Shown here in pieces: positions 37,918-47,699 of a DNA stretch of 64,000 bases. The number at the start of each line of letters is the position of its first letter. Position 1 is the first letter of the stretch. The stretch spans positions 558,001-622,000 of the forward strand of contig CASHTG010000020.1 in the NCBI GenBank assembly GCA_949357655.1, written 5' to 3'. This DNA is from Parascedosporium putredinis (lineage: Eukaryota; Ascomycota; Sordariomycetes; Microascales; Microascaceae). The notes beneath the pieces are model-generated. The model was given only the letters and a program-made list of their open reading frames with translations, was not told the origin of the DNA and searched no databases. Position numbers and translations under genes: made by a program.

Positions 37918-40864
37918 GCCTCGAAAGTGAAAAATCTCGGCGCCAAGCTCCTCTATATTATGTGTTTTCCTCCTCCCACTAGACCTCGGTCGATGCCAGA
38001 TTTTCGACGTCCCGCCTCTCCGGAAAACGGCATCCGCGCGGTTTTGCGTCTTGTTAACTTTGCATATTTACTCTTCTTCGAAAATCCCTCCGTAGATTCA
38101 CGCGTGCCGTTTTGGCCCGGTGTCCCAAATTTCGAGGGCATCTTTGGCTCACGCTGTCGTTATTAGCCGTGGACCGCAATATGAAGAGTTAATATGGAGG
38201 CTTATGGAGGCTCAAGGATTCAGGAACAGAGCACCACCTATAGTTACAGCCTATACATCGGTACACCCAATTGATCAAATCATCTGGGGCCGCCTCCGAC
38301 TGATGTGTGCAGTGTCCGCAAGATCGCCCCCGCCCAATTTACCCGATACGGATGCCACCTTGCAATCCAACCCTCCATTACCCTTCAAACCCAAGACTTT
38401 CAACTCCTCTGGAGGGATTCTAGAAGAATTGGAGGGATGGAGCCGCCCTGTAGTGTTACAAGGAATCCGACAGCTTGTTTCAATCAGGGAAGACGCTGTG
38501 CTGATCTCTTCACGGCGATGGCTAGTGAGCAGTTTTGATTGCTGGAATGACTTTTCCTCCTCCTTCCTACCTGCCCACTTCCTACTTTGAAGGTTTTCTT
38601 AGCTGGATGAATATAGTGGTAGCTCCGCAAAGGACCAAGAAGCGCTGATCGGGCACACGCTTCGAAAAGCGACTGAAGAAAAAAACCCCTCTCATTCGAG
38701 CTGCCACCGTCGTATGGAGGGTGCTCAAATAATAAACGCCAAATATCGATCAGCAAGCAAAGGAAACTTGAACCATGGGGCCGCTCAATTAGCCGATCGA
38801 GGGTCATCCACCCTCATCTTCAAAATCAGATGGGATACCCTTTGGTGCCGCCTTGGCACTATCGTCAAACAATTCCCTCTTTTACCCCGACAGATCAAGG
38901 CTTGGCATCCAAAGAAGTTACTCGTTTCTGAAGATGGAGGGATGCAAGTTAGAGGGAGGCCAAGAGAACCAAGACGAACACAGTCGCACAAGTAGGGCTG
39001 ATGAGGCTTGATGCGAAGCTTTTACCTCTGTTTTCGCCAATATTCTAGCGTTGCCAAGTGGTTGCACAGGGTGCTAAGATGTGAATGAGTGCCCGGTAAG
39101 GGCAACGACAAGAAACAGAGCCTCAACGAAATGGAGGGCAACACAAGAAGAAGAAAAGAAAGTGGCAAAGGTGGTAGGCCCGAGTAAGCAAAAACACCAC
39201 ACTCTAAGCAAACAACGCCGACCAAAGCGTCGTTAGTCTTTCTGGGCCGTTCGGCAAACGACCCATAGTTCCTCGCCAGTGCCTGCATTTTCCCCGGCAG
39301 ACCTACCGCTCTTGCTACTTACCCCATCCAGCGCCGGAACCAGCTCGTAGGCTCGCTCTCGTTGGCGTACGGTCCCTCCCCGACTCCACTGCCGGCGACT
39401 TGGCGCCCCACGAATCTCTCTATCGACACTTTGGAGCCGCCCTGCCAGAGCGTCGAAGGCTAAACCCTTCTTCCGCGCCGTGTCTGATCTGGCCCGTGCA
39501 GGATGGGCATGATGAACGAAACAAGGGAAACCATGGGGCAAAAAGTGATCATGCGCCAGAGACCACAATTGCCCCCGCCATGCTATGCGGTGGGATATTG
39601 GGTTGGCCAGGAAGGAACTCGCTAACCCCCTCTCCCCAACTTTCTGTAGCCAATTGTTAGATTAGTATTCAAGTAGCGAAGAAGAACGGGTACGAGGACG
39701 GAGATCGGATTTTCGTTTCGCCATTACCGAGAGGATGTTTTGCCAAGTTGGAGAACGCCGAGCCTCGAGCCGCCTCGCTTGCACCCTCACGAGCCAACCG
39801 ATTCAATAGCTTGCGTTTTTAACGCTTCAGAAAGCGCCATCAGGTTGCTCAAATGTCAAAGGCCTCGACAGAGACTCTACTACATAAGGTTCAGCATGAG
39901 CTCTCGCTCCTACCTTGATAAGCACAAACAGTCCGATGGCTCGCAGCAAGTTCAAATTCGTATAGCCTGGTGTGATATTAGAGGATAGACGTGCTTTTCC
40001 CTGAAGTGATAACCCCGTAATGCGTGGTAAAAACAACATAGTCTACGCCTTAAGGACATTATCTAGAAATTGGGGAGAACAATCAATGAAACACAACATT
40101 GAAGGCACCGAGCTAGAGCCGTCTCTCTTGTAGCGAGGAAGTAACAATCAACTGGACCACATCTACGACTTACGACATGCGGTCCGTAACGGAACAGCCT
40201 GCAGGTTGCGCTTTCCCTCGAGCCCAGGTGCCCAACTCTAGCAAAAGCGGTTTGGAAGATTGACTGGAAGGCACGCCCATCGTCCTCCTTGATACTGCAA
40301 GTGCTACCTCCACACCCTGTATGCCCCCAAGAGCGGAGGAAGCTGCTGTCATAGGCAGCCTGTGCCGTCTTAGGCGAAGAGCCTTCCGAGCCCCACCTAG
40401 CTGCTCACCAGTGAGATCGATCCCTTGGAACCTTCCTCCTTCGCACAGCCTCAAGGTCACTACGTCGCTTCGAGGTACCGGCAGCTACTGCGGCATTCTC
40501 CCTTTCCCCAGCCGTGTCAACGCCGGAGTTGTTTGCTCTTTTCCTTGGCTGCGCTATCACCCCGGCCTCGTGCTCGTGGTCAATGCTTAAGGTGGTGACG
40601 AGCCAGAACGAGGCAAGTACAGCGCCGGCTTCTCGACGTCACCTGGCACATCGCACGGCTCTATCCCGCGGAAGACGTGGACCATAGGAGTATGCAGGGC
40701 TGTCACCCAGGGAAGCTTTGGGTGTCGCAGATCCTGTGTACTGTCGAGCTTAACTCACATTAGAAGCTTCGGGAGGATGGACTTCATCAAAATGATGACG
40801 AGTATTTACCGCCAGTCAGAATATGTATAGGCCGATCGGTTTAGAGATGAGATTTCCCCATATC
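37918..40864. other. Intergenic, no gene recognised
   Basis: Nearly three kilobases with only short overlapping frames. The stretch 40140-40600 is GC-richer than its flanks and contains a plus-strand frame (40321-40590) without family resemblance. It might be the remains of a gene, but nothing supports a call. Confidence 0.45.
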
Positions 40865-41956
40865 TCAAACCAGGATCCCCTTTCGGTCGCCTGACTTGTG
40901 CTTCTCCGCGAATGCCTTGATGGCATCCCAGTCACGGCACTGGTGGACAGATCTAGCACCGGTAAATCCGTATCTCGTCACGTTTCCGTCCGGCCCAAAT
41001 GTCAGGTCGTCCGCAAAATCAAGCGTCGTATCTCCAGCGCATATGATAGCCTGGCGGACGTACTATTGACATATCTCATCAGCATCTCGTTGATAAACCC
41101 ATAGATTTACGGTTTCCACGATAGCCTTGGCCTTTTTGGTCCAAGGAGACTGAACCTTGAAAACTTTAGGGACTTACATCGAGGCAGTGATATTCGTGTC
41201 CCCCTCCTGCGAAACGAGATTTGTCCTGTTTCTCATATCTTTTGATCACATCTCGTAACACAGCCTAGACAGAGTGAGTGTTTAGTTGGAGTCTAAAGCG
41301 TTGAGCAGAAGAAATGAGGCCAACTAACAAGGCAGTGAAGTTGGTGAGTGACGGAAAGGGAGTAGACCTCTCCTTCTTCGGGGTCATCTGCGATAGGCTC
41401 GCTAGCAGGTATGTCAAACCGCCGAGGAGATGGTACACGTATGAAGCCTGCGCCATCTAGAGAAAGGGCGCTTGTCAGTGCCGGTATTCTTCTTGGCGTG
41501 GAAATTTTGAATAGGGTGAAGGGCTCCTGCACGTTGAAGTGTTGAAGTTTCCCTAGCAGTACCTGGTAAAAGATTGTTCCATAGCTCATCACCGTCTGGG
41601 CCAACATCCTCGTACTCTGTTGGAAATCTAAACGGCACTGCCTTTTTGGTACTATCAGGATCAATTAGTTAGTGCCTACCGAAGCAGAATGACAGGGAAA
41701 TGTTGTGTCCGGCCATACTTTCACCAACAAAAGCCTCTGGAGGAAGCAACCCGCCGGCCACGGGAGCTGGATTAGGTGCGACAAGAAGCCCCATAGACCC
41801 CTGCCCGATGACCAGTCCAAGACCAAAGGAGACGGCCGCCGGCAACGTGACCAAAAGTGTTAGCTTTGCCACCTGCCATGGTGTTGACGGTTTCCTCGAA
41901 CGAGGAGAAGCGCTGCTATCTTCGTCTAACGGAACTGACGTGTAGACAGCCGACAT
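40865..41956 (-). CDS. UstYa-like oxidase (DUF3328)
   Basis: Member of the fungal UstYa/DUF3328 family, copper-dependent oxidases known from ribosomal cyclic-peptide pathways (ustiloxin type) and also found outside them. Five exons on the minus strand: 41956-41719, 41651-41563, 41456-41329, 41264-41178, 41062-40865, with introns of 67, 106, 64 and 115 nt. One N-terminal membrane anchor (about residues 30-52, LTLLVTLPAAVSFGLGLVIG) follows a short Ser/Pro-rich head. Both signature HxxHC motifs are present: HQLHC and, one exon later, HEYHC. Typical C-terminal blocks YVRQAIICAGDTTL and VHQCRDWDAIKAF follow. One A run (41643-41647 on the plus strand as T) is read one short just after the first splice. 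Restored length is 741 nt (246 aa). The first donor (41718) is the least certain junction. No precursor-peptide gene is seen beside it. Confidence 0.85.
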
Positions 41957-42993
41957 CGCGAAGAACCATTAGCTTCGAATTAATGCAAAGAGTGATCAAG
42001 TTCATGACAGCACATGCTTCCAGAACTTGGAACCGTGTCGGGAATTACAATTTTCCTTTCCGCAATATCATTTGCAGGGGTCAACTCCAGCGTGTCGCAC
42101 TTCTTCCCCACATCACCAAACAGCCTAAATACCAAGTCCGCCTTTCATCGTTGATTTTTATGTAATCTTTGAATATCTTTGGAAACGTATTGGAGATGGA
42201 AGCTAGAGATATGGAATAAGAGAGGGGTGATGTATGGGCTGTTTTCTTTGTGACATGTCCGCTTAGCACACGGGCATCAGCTATACAAGGGGTACTAGTA
42301 TTCACATTTAAAAGAAGGCGAAAGAGTATCAATTGATGCTATAATAAGAAAAGAAAAAGCTGACGGCTTAAGCTTAAAGACTCCGACACTTAAACACACT
42401 GAGATAATAAGAAAGATCTGGGCTAGGCCAGCCCTGGGTCGTCTGCGGAGTATCCTTAGCGATTACCCTGCTTGACGGTGGTTCTGCCGAGATGGCCCTC
42501 GAAAGAGAGATACATCCATGGATCCAATGGATGTAATGGGTGGATCACAGTTTCTCCACCAGTTATGTGACTTTTAATCCGTTAAGAACGACCTGTGCTG
42601 TTACAGTGAGTGATTGATCGCTGAACGGTGTGCCTAGTAATGTAGTAGAAGGTCATGGTGATTGTGGCGAGTTATCTACCTCGGCCGGGCTGCTCACAAA
42701 CTGTTGACAGGATATAAGCCTCTTTAGACCTCAAATAGACAGGGAGCGTTCCCCTGTCCTTTTTGGTCTATCACAAACCTCACGCTGTGAGATAGCATGT
42801 AAAACTCCAAATACACTCCTAAGTTTGAACCTCCGAGAGTAAGACAGTTTCTTAAAAATCAAGCGAATACAGCACATTTGTTTGGGCACGCTAGATATAG
42901 AGAGGCACGCGAAGCATCAAGGCTAAAGTGACTCTAGCCAAAGTACACATTAAATATAAGGGAAGTGAGTGCATCATAGGGGACTCATGAAAG
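41957..42993. promoter_or_regulatory. AT-rich intergenic, UstYa-gene upstream region
   Basis: AT-richer than the gene-bearing parts of the window. It contains one ATCAATTGATGC copy (42328-42339). It serves as promoter side of the UstYa-like gene and 3' side of the CE15 gene. No open frame of interest. Confidence 0.45.
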
Positions 42994-44175
42994 CTATGAT
43001 AGTTCGGGTGTCGACCATCCGATCCAGTCACCCGCCTCAAAGTCCCACGTCCCATCCGTGGCAAAAATGGTGGTATCAGCCTCCGCACCCTTCAGGAACT
43101 TATCCATGAACGCTGTCACATACGGATTTTGAGAAGAAGGCATCTGGCAGTGACTGGATCCGTGCGAAACCTGAGAGATTCCAAAGTTGTTCTTCACGCC
43201 TAGCGCCTCAAAGGCGGTCTGCGCCGCCATCGAGCACCCGTAGGAACTCCACGGGCCCAAGTAGTCGATGCCGCTATTCTCAATCACGAGCAGGCCGCGG
43301 GGCGCCACGAGGGCCATGAGCTGGTGGTGGTCGTGGGGCAGGGTTTCAATCTTGGGAACGTAATCGGAGAAGACAGGGGCGAACCACTGGTCGCCGGTGA
43401 CAATCTGCGGCCCGTCCTCGACGTTGATCCCCCGGCTCTTCATATCCGCTGCTAGACGCCAGCACCCGGGGCCTCCGGATCCGCCCTCCTGGGGGAGCGT
43501 AAGCGCGACGCGGTCGTCAAACGCGCCGGCGACGAGCGCACCCTTGCCATTGCGCGAGCAACCGGTCACGCCGATTCGGGCCGCGTCGATCTTGGTCGCG
43601 TCGGCGCCGAGCTCCTCGAGGGCATCGAGGATACGGCTGACACCCCATGCCCATGCCATCAAACCGCCCGTCGATGTTGGGTACAGCTGGTAGAAGAGAC
43701 CCTTGCCACCAGGGTCCGTAGCGGCGATCTGCTCGTTGTTGTACGTGATGACAGCCACGTCGTTGGGGACAGGTATGGAAGCGCCTCCAAACGCGATTAT
43801 GGCCGGGAAGGGCCCCGTACCCGAAGGTAGCTTGATGGAGGCGGAGAAGGATATGGACTTGCCATTGTCCGTAACATCAATGGAGATGGAGTTGCCGGAC
43901 ATTGAGGCTTTGAACTCGGCAGGCTTAGCAGGCTTGGCTCCGAGTTCAAACTTTTCAATCATGGCGCGGATCTCGCCACGACGACACGCCCAATCGTCCT
44001 TGGTTTCCACGGCCGAGCCATCAAAGAACTCAAAGGGGCTGGGTAGCTGGGTTACGGGCTCGAAAGAATCCGGGGCCTCGATACCGGCGCACTCGTCGGG
44101 GATGGTGCTTTCTTGCGCCAGCACTGAGGAAGCGCCCAGAAGGGCGCCGAACAGATAGAGTTGCTTGGATAACAT
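42994..44175 (-). CDS. 4-O-methyl-glucuronoyl methylesterase, CE15, secreted
   Basis: Cuts the ester between 4-O-methyl-glucuronic acid side chains of xylan and lignin, helping to separate hemicellulose from lignin outside the cell. Single exon, frame intact, 393 aa. I chose the inner ATG at 44175 because it starts a clean signal peptide (MLSKQLYLFGALLGASSVLA); an in-frame ATG at 44196 adds seven residues that spoil it. CE15 signature VTGCSRNGKGALVAG with the nucleophile Ser, an acidic residue in the following PQEGGSGG block, and the catalytic His in SHGSSHC near the end. Core only, no CBM1. It lies between the UstYa-like gene and the FAD oxidase, all on the minus strand, but the gaps near 1 kb argue against a shared transcript. 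Confidence 0.93.
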   Translation of the reverse strand: MLSKQLYLFGALLGASSVLAQESTIPDECAGIEAPDSFEPVTQLPSPFEFFDGSAVETKDDWACRRGEIRAMIEKFELGAKPAKPAEFKASMSGNSISIDVTDNGKSISFSASIKLPSGTGPFPAIIAFGGASIPVPNDVAVITYNNEQIAATDPGGKGLFYQLYPTSTGGLMAWAWGVSRILDALEELGADATKIDAARIGVTGCSRNGKGALVAGAFDDRVALTLPQEGGSGGPGCWRLAADMKSRGINVEDGPQIVTGDQWFAPVFSDYVPKIETLPHDHHQLMALVAPRGLLVIENSGIDYLGPWSSYGCSMAAQTAFEALGVKNNFGISQVSHGSSHCQMPSSQNPYVTAFMDKFLKGAEADTTIFATDGTWDFEAGDWIGWSTPELS

Positions 44176-45132
44176 TGTTTCCTGCGGCAGAATCAAATAG
44201 TATAAACAACAGGGGTCAGATTAGGAAGGAAGGACAGGAGAAAATCCTGGAAATGCGAGGCTTCGCGGGGGCGGGTTGACGTTCAAATACGCTTCTCGCT
44301 CTCTGTGCCTCCATTCTACCCCCTTTCTTTCTCCCAACTTCCATGTATGTTGCGCTCGTGCGATAAACGGCAGTAACTACTTGGGGATGCACTTGATTGC
44401 GGGCGATTTCCGTGTGATTTTCCTTGTATATTAATCTCCAACTTAAAGTTTTGGGAGAAAGGATCTCGGCTAAGTTGCAGATCCGCACCACTGGGGAGGC
44501 TCCTCGGTCCCGTCCCCTCCGCCTTGAACGCTCTAAAATGTAGGAACTCCTCAGCCAAAACCAGCGAACTGTTACCAAGACACTCTGACTTGATATATTC
44601 AGGCTTTGTGAATGGACGAGAGTCAAAAGGCGCTGCTAGATGCCATGTGGGGGCGGGATAGAACTTGATCAACTTCGGCAATCACGCTGTTGAAGCGCAT
44701 AATCGGATAATTGGCGGATAGGATAACCAGATATCTAAGGGTGAGTCTACTGGATAAAGGAACTTGTGAATATATATACTGGATATATCTGGCAGGAGGC
44801 GGTTACCCCGTAATAGCCCGTTATTTACTTATCGAGGTACATAACTATAGCTCCCTGGCGATGTATATACCCATGCCCACGCAACGAACCCGAAGCTTCT
44901 CATTCTTATTCGCCTCGCAGGTTAGGCTTTTCACGCGCAAGTTTGATAGGGCGGCGGCACTTGCGGAGGGATTTATAAAAAAAAAAAAAGTGTATTATTA
45001 AGTTGGGGTATGACTTGGCTATGGGTAAAAGAAGTAGAACGTTCACGACAAGGAGTCCGCCCAACAAAGGGTCCCCCACTCGCTCCTTGCACCGCCTTTC
45101 CTGTATCCAACTCCAAATCTCGGTCAAATTGC
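44176..45132. promoter_or_regulatory. Intergenic between CE15 and FAD oxidase genes
   Basis: Upstream side of the CE15 gene and 3' side of the oxidase. A GGCTAA hexamer (XlnR/XYR1-type core) occurs at 44468-44473, about 290 bases before the CE15 start; a six-base match is weak. The stretch 44700-45000 is AT-rich with TATATA-type sequence and a short A-run (44980-44991). No gene seen. Confidence 0.35.
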
Positions 45133-47699
45133 CTAGACACGGCAAAGACGACCGTTCTGGGTGGGGAGACCAGGGTACTGGCCCTGGACGTACCACTCAT
45201 CGCTGCCGACCGCCAAGTTGGCGTAGAAGAGACCAGTGGGGTCAATCTTCTTCTTGAGCGCGAGAAGGCGGGCATACTTGGCCGTGCCGTAGAAGGACTG
45301 CTTGAAGTTGGGCTCCGTGACGTCGCTCTCGCTGGCGTAAGCACCCGAGTTGGGCGCGGCATCGCGCCAGGGCTGCATCCAGTTGGCCGTCATGTCAGCG
45401 CTGAGCGTGGCAACCTCGGAGAGGGGAGTGCCCTCGGCCCAGGTGCGCACAGCAATGGCGAACAGGGCGGTATCGCGCCAGGCGGGGTTCACGGCGTTGT
45501 CGGGGAAGGGGCCGGGACCGCCGGTGATACCGAAACCGAGGAGTTCACCGCCACGGTCGACGATGGACTTGAGAGCGGTGACGGTGGTGTTGAACTTGGC
45601 AGCGTTGACAAAGTTCTCGCTATTGGTTCGCGTTAGTTGGATTTGAAAAAAGGCACGACTACGAAACAAAGGTAGGTCTTTATCGGCCTGGAACTGTTTC
45701 AAAAACTTACGTAGGGAAGAGACGGCCAGTGGTCTTGGCGGCGGATCCGCCGACGAGCTCCTTGGGGAAACCGGCGGACCAAGCCTTGTAGAAGCTGTCA
45801 TGCTGGGAGTATTCGGGGGTGACGTTGATACCGAGAGCAGCAAGCTTGGTGAGGAGGGGAGCGAGGAGGGCCTGGAGCTGGGGGACGGTCATTCCGGGGC
45901 CCACCAAGGAAGCATGGTGAAGGTGACGTCGTTGGCTCCGGGGCCGGTGTGCCAGATGTTCCAGTACTCGTAGTTGGACTTGGCGTTGTACGTGGGGATG
46001 GACTCGAGGTAGGCGCGGACACCCTCCCAGAAAGTCTCGTAGCTGACGGTGGCGCTGGTGCCGAAGGTGAACTTGGCGACGGAGGCGACGTTGAGCTTGG
46101 GGTAGACCTTGACGGTGTACGAGGTGGCGACGCCAAAGGTGCTGCCACCGCCGCCCCTCATGGCCCAGAAGACCTCGGTGTTCTGGGTCTCGCTGGCGGT
46201 GATGAAGTGGCCGTCGGGGGTGACGACCTCGAGGCTGAGGATCTGGTCCGCGCCCATGCCGTACATGGGCGACATGGGAGAGTGGCCACCGCCGGCGAGG
46301 TAGCCGCCGGCAAAGCCCACGGTCATGCCCTCGCCACCGACGGCAGTCACGCCGTACTGCTCGGCGGCCTGGTAGAGCTCGATGCCGATGACACCGGCGC
46401 CGACCTTGAGGGCGGGGCCGGAGTAGGACTTGGTCTTGTAGGTCTTGAGGTAGTCGATGCTCTTGAACTCGGTAGTCCAGATGGACAGGGCACCCGCGCC
46501 GACGGAGCGTCCGTTGAAGTCATGGCCGGTGTTCTTGACCACGAGACGGAGGTTCAGGTTGCGGGCAAAGTTGATGGCCAGCTGGATGTGGGCGACGTTG
46601 CCGGCCCTGACGACGTAGGACGGGAAGCCGCCGAGAGTGCACTGACCAGCCGGGTTGGTGGTGGGCATGCAGGTCAACCCTTGGTACAGCGGCGACATGA
46701 CCGAGGTCGGGTCGGCCTCGCTGCAAAAAGGGAGGGTTTCGCATGTTAGTCACAACACTCTTAAAATTTTAGGTGGGGAGGGGTTTGCCTCCAAAGCTTG
46801 GCAAGCGAGGTCTCAAAAAAAAAAAAAAAAACTTACTGCATGTAGGAGTCCGTCCAGCTGGACGAGACCGAGTTGCACTTGGCAGCATTGAACACGCCAA
46901 AGTTGTTGTAGCACGAGGCGGCAATGGGCACGGTCTTGATGAGGCGTCCGCCGGTGAGCAGGTCCAGCACAGTCCAGGCGATGTTGTGGGGCCACAGAGC
47001 ATCGCCGGGGAAGGTCTTGCACTTGAGGTTGATGGTGCGCTTCTCCTGGATCGAGGTGTCTCCAGCTTCCTCGTCGTCTGCAAAGGCGAAGAGATCAGCG
47101 TCGGAGAGGGCGATTTCAGTGAGGTTGGCCAGGACGGCGTCCGTCAGCTGGACCGACTCCTCGGGCAAGAGATCGCCGGTGGCTAGCACCTCTTCAGCTG
47201 GCGCTACGTTGTTGGCGTTGGCGTCTGGAAAATTTTACACCTTTTTGTTAGCGGCAACGGGATCGACACAAACTTGCACCGGATGCGGAAGTTGAGAAGG
47301 GATGTGGCGCTCGGAAACGATCGCGACCGGGTCCATACGAGGCAGGGCAAAGCGGGTGGGAAGGGGGACAAATTGAACACAGGAAAGAACATGTGCAATT
47401 TGACAAGACTGGACAGGTGCAGGATGAACGGGACGTCGGCTCCACCCGCGGACACCTTCCCAGGGCAATGTGTATTTCCGCCGCGCGCGGGGGAGGAGGA
47501 AGAGAACAAAGAACAAAGAACAAAGAACACAGGGAAGAACAAGGGCAAGAACCAGGAAATTGAGGACGCCGATGAAGATCGGTGGCTATGAGAAATTCCG
47601 GGACTTACCAACTTCGGTTCCGTCCACGACAATGGTCTGGCCGGATACCAGGGAGCTGAGCTGCAGGCCCGCGGCCAAAAGGAGAAGCCTGCGAGACAT
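45133..47699 (-). CDS. Secreted FAD-linked oxidase (BBE-like, AA7-type)
   Basis: Berberine-bridge-like flavoprotein of the VAO fold; relatives oxidise sugars, alcohols or secondary metabolites. Exons on the minus strand: 47699-47609, 47224-46837, 46720-45711, 45619-45133. Signal peptide MSRRLLLLAAGLQLSSLVSG. FAD_binding_4 landmarks: VVKNTGHDFNGRS (the His is the usual covalent flavin link), GGEGMTVGFAGG, AGGGHSPMSPMYGMGADQ, AMRGGGGSTFGV. The C-terminal BBE block is DPTGLFYANLAVGSDEW. The second flavin-linking Cys of bicovalent enzymes is absent (Met/Ala/Gly there). One frame break at a G run (45896-45899, plus strand) read one short; restored length 1977 nt (658 aa). Intron 1 is long (384 nt) and holds a GAACAAA tandem; intron 2 starts GTAAG followed by a T17 run. 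Substrate not predictable from sequence. Confidence 0.88.
46815..46831. repeat. A17 (T17 on coding strand) abutting a splice donor
   Basis: A pure A run on the plus strand. On the minus strand it directly follows the GTAAG donor of the oxidase gene's second intron, so its length is free to vary without changing the protein. Confidence 0.9.
47504..47529. repeat. GAACAAA tandem repeat in intron 1 of the FAD oxidase gene
   Basis: Three full heptamer copies plus a partial fourth, inside the unusually long first intron of the oxidase gene. Confidence 0.85.

Noticed and set aside
45010..46749. Long plus-strand frames opposite the FAD oxidase
   Set aside because: Antisense shadows of GC-rich codons; Gly/Ala/Val/Asp-rich without domains. 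The same holds for 43703-44158 opposite CE15.
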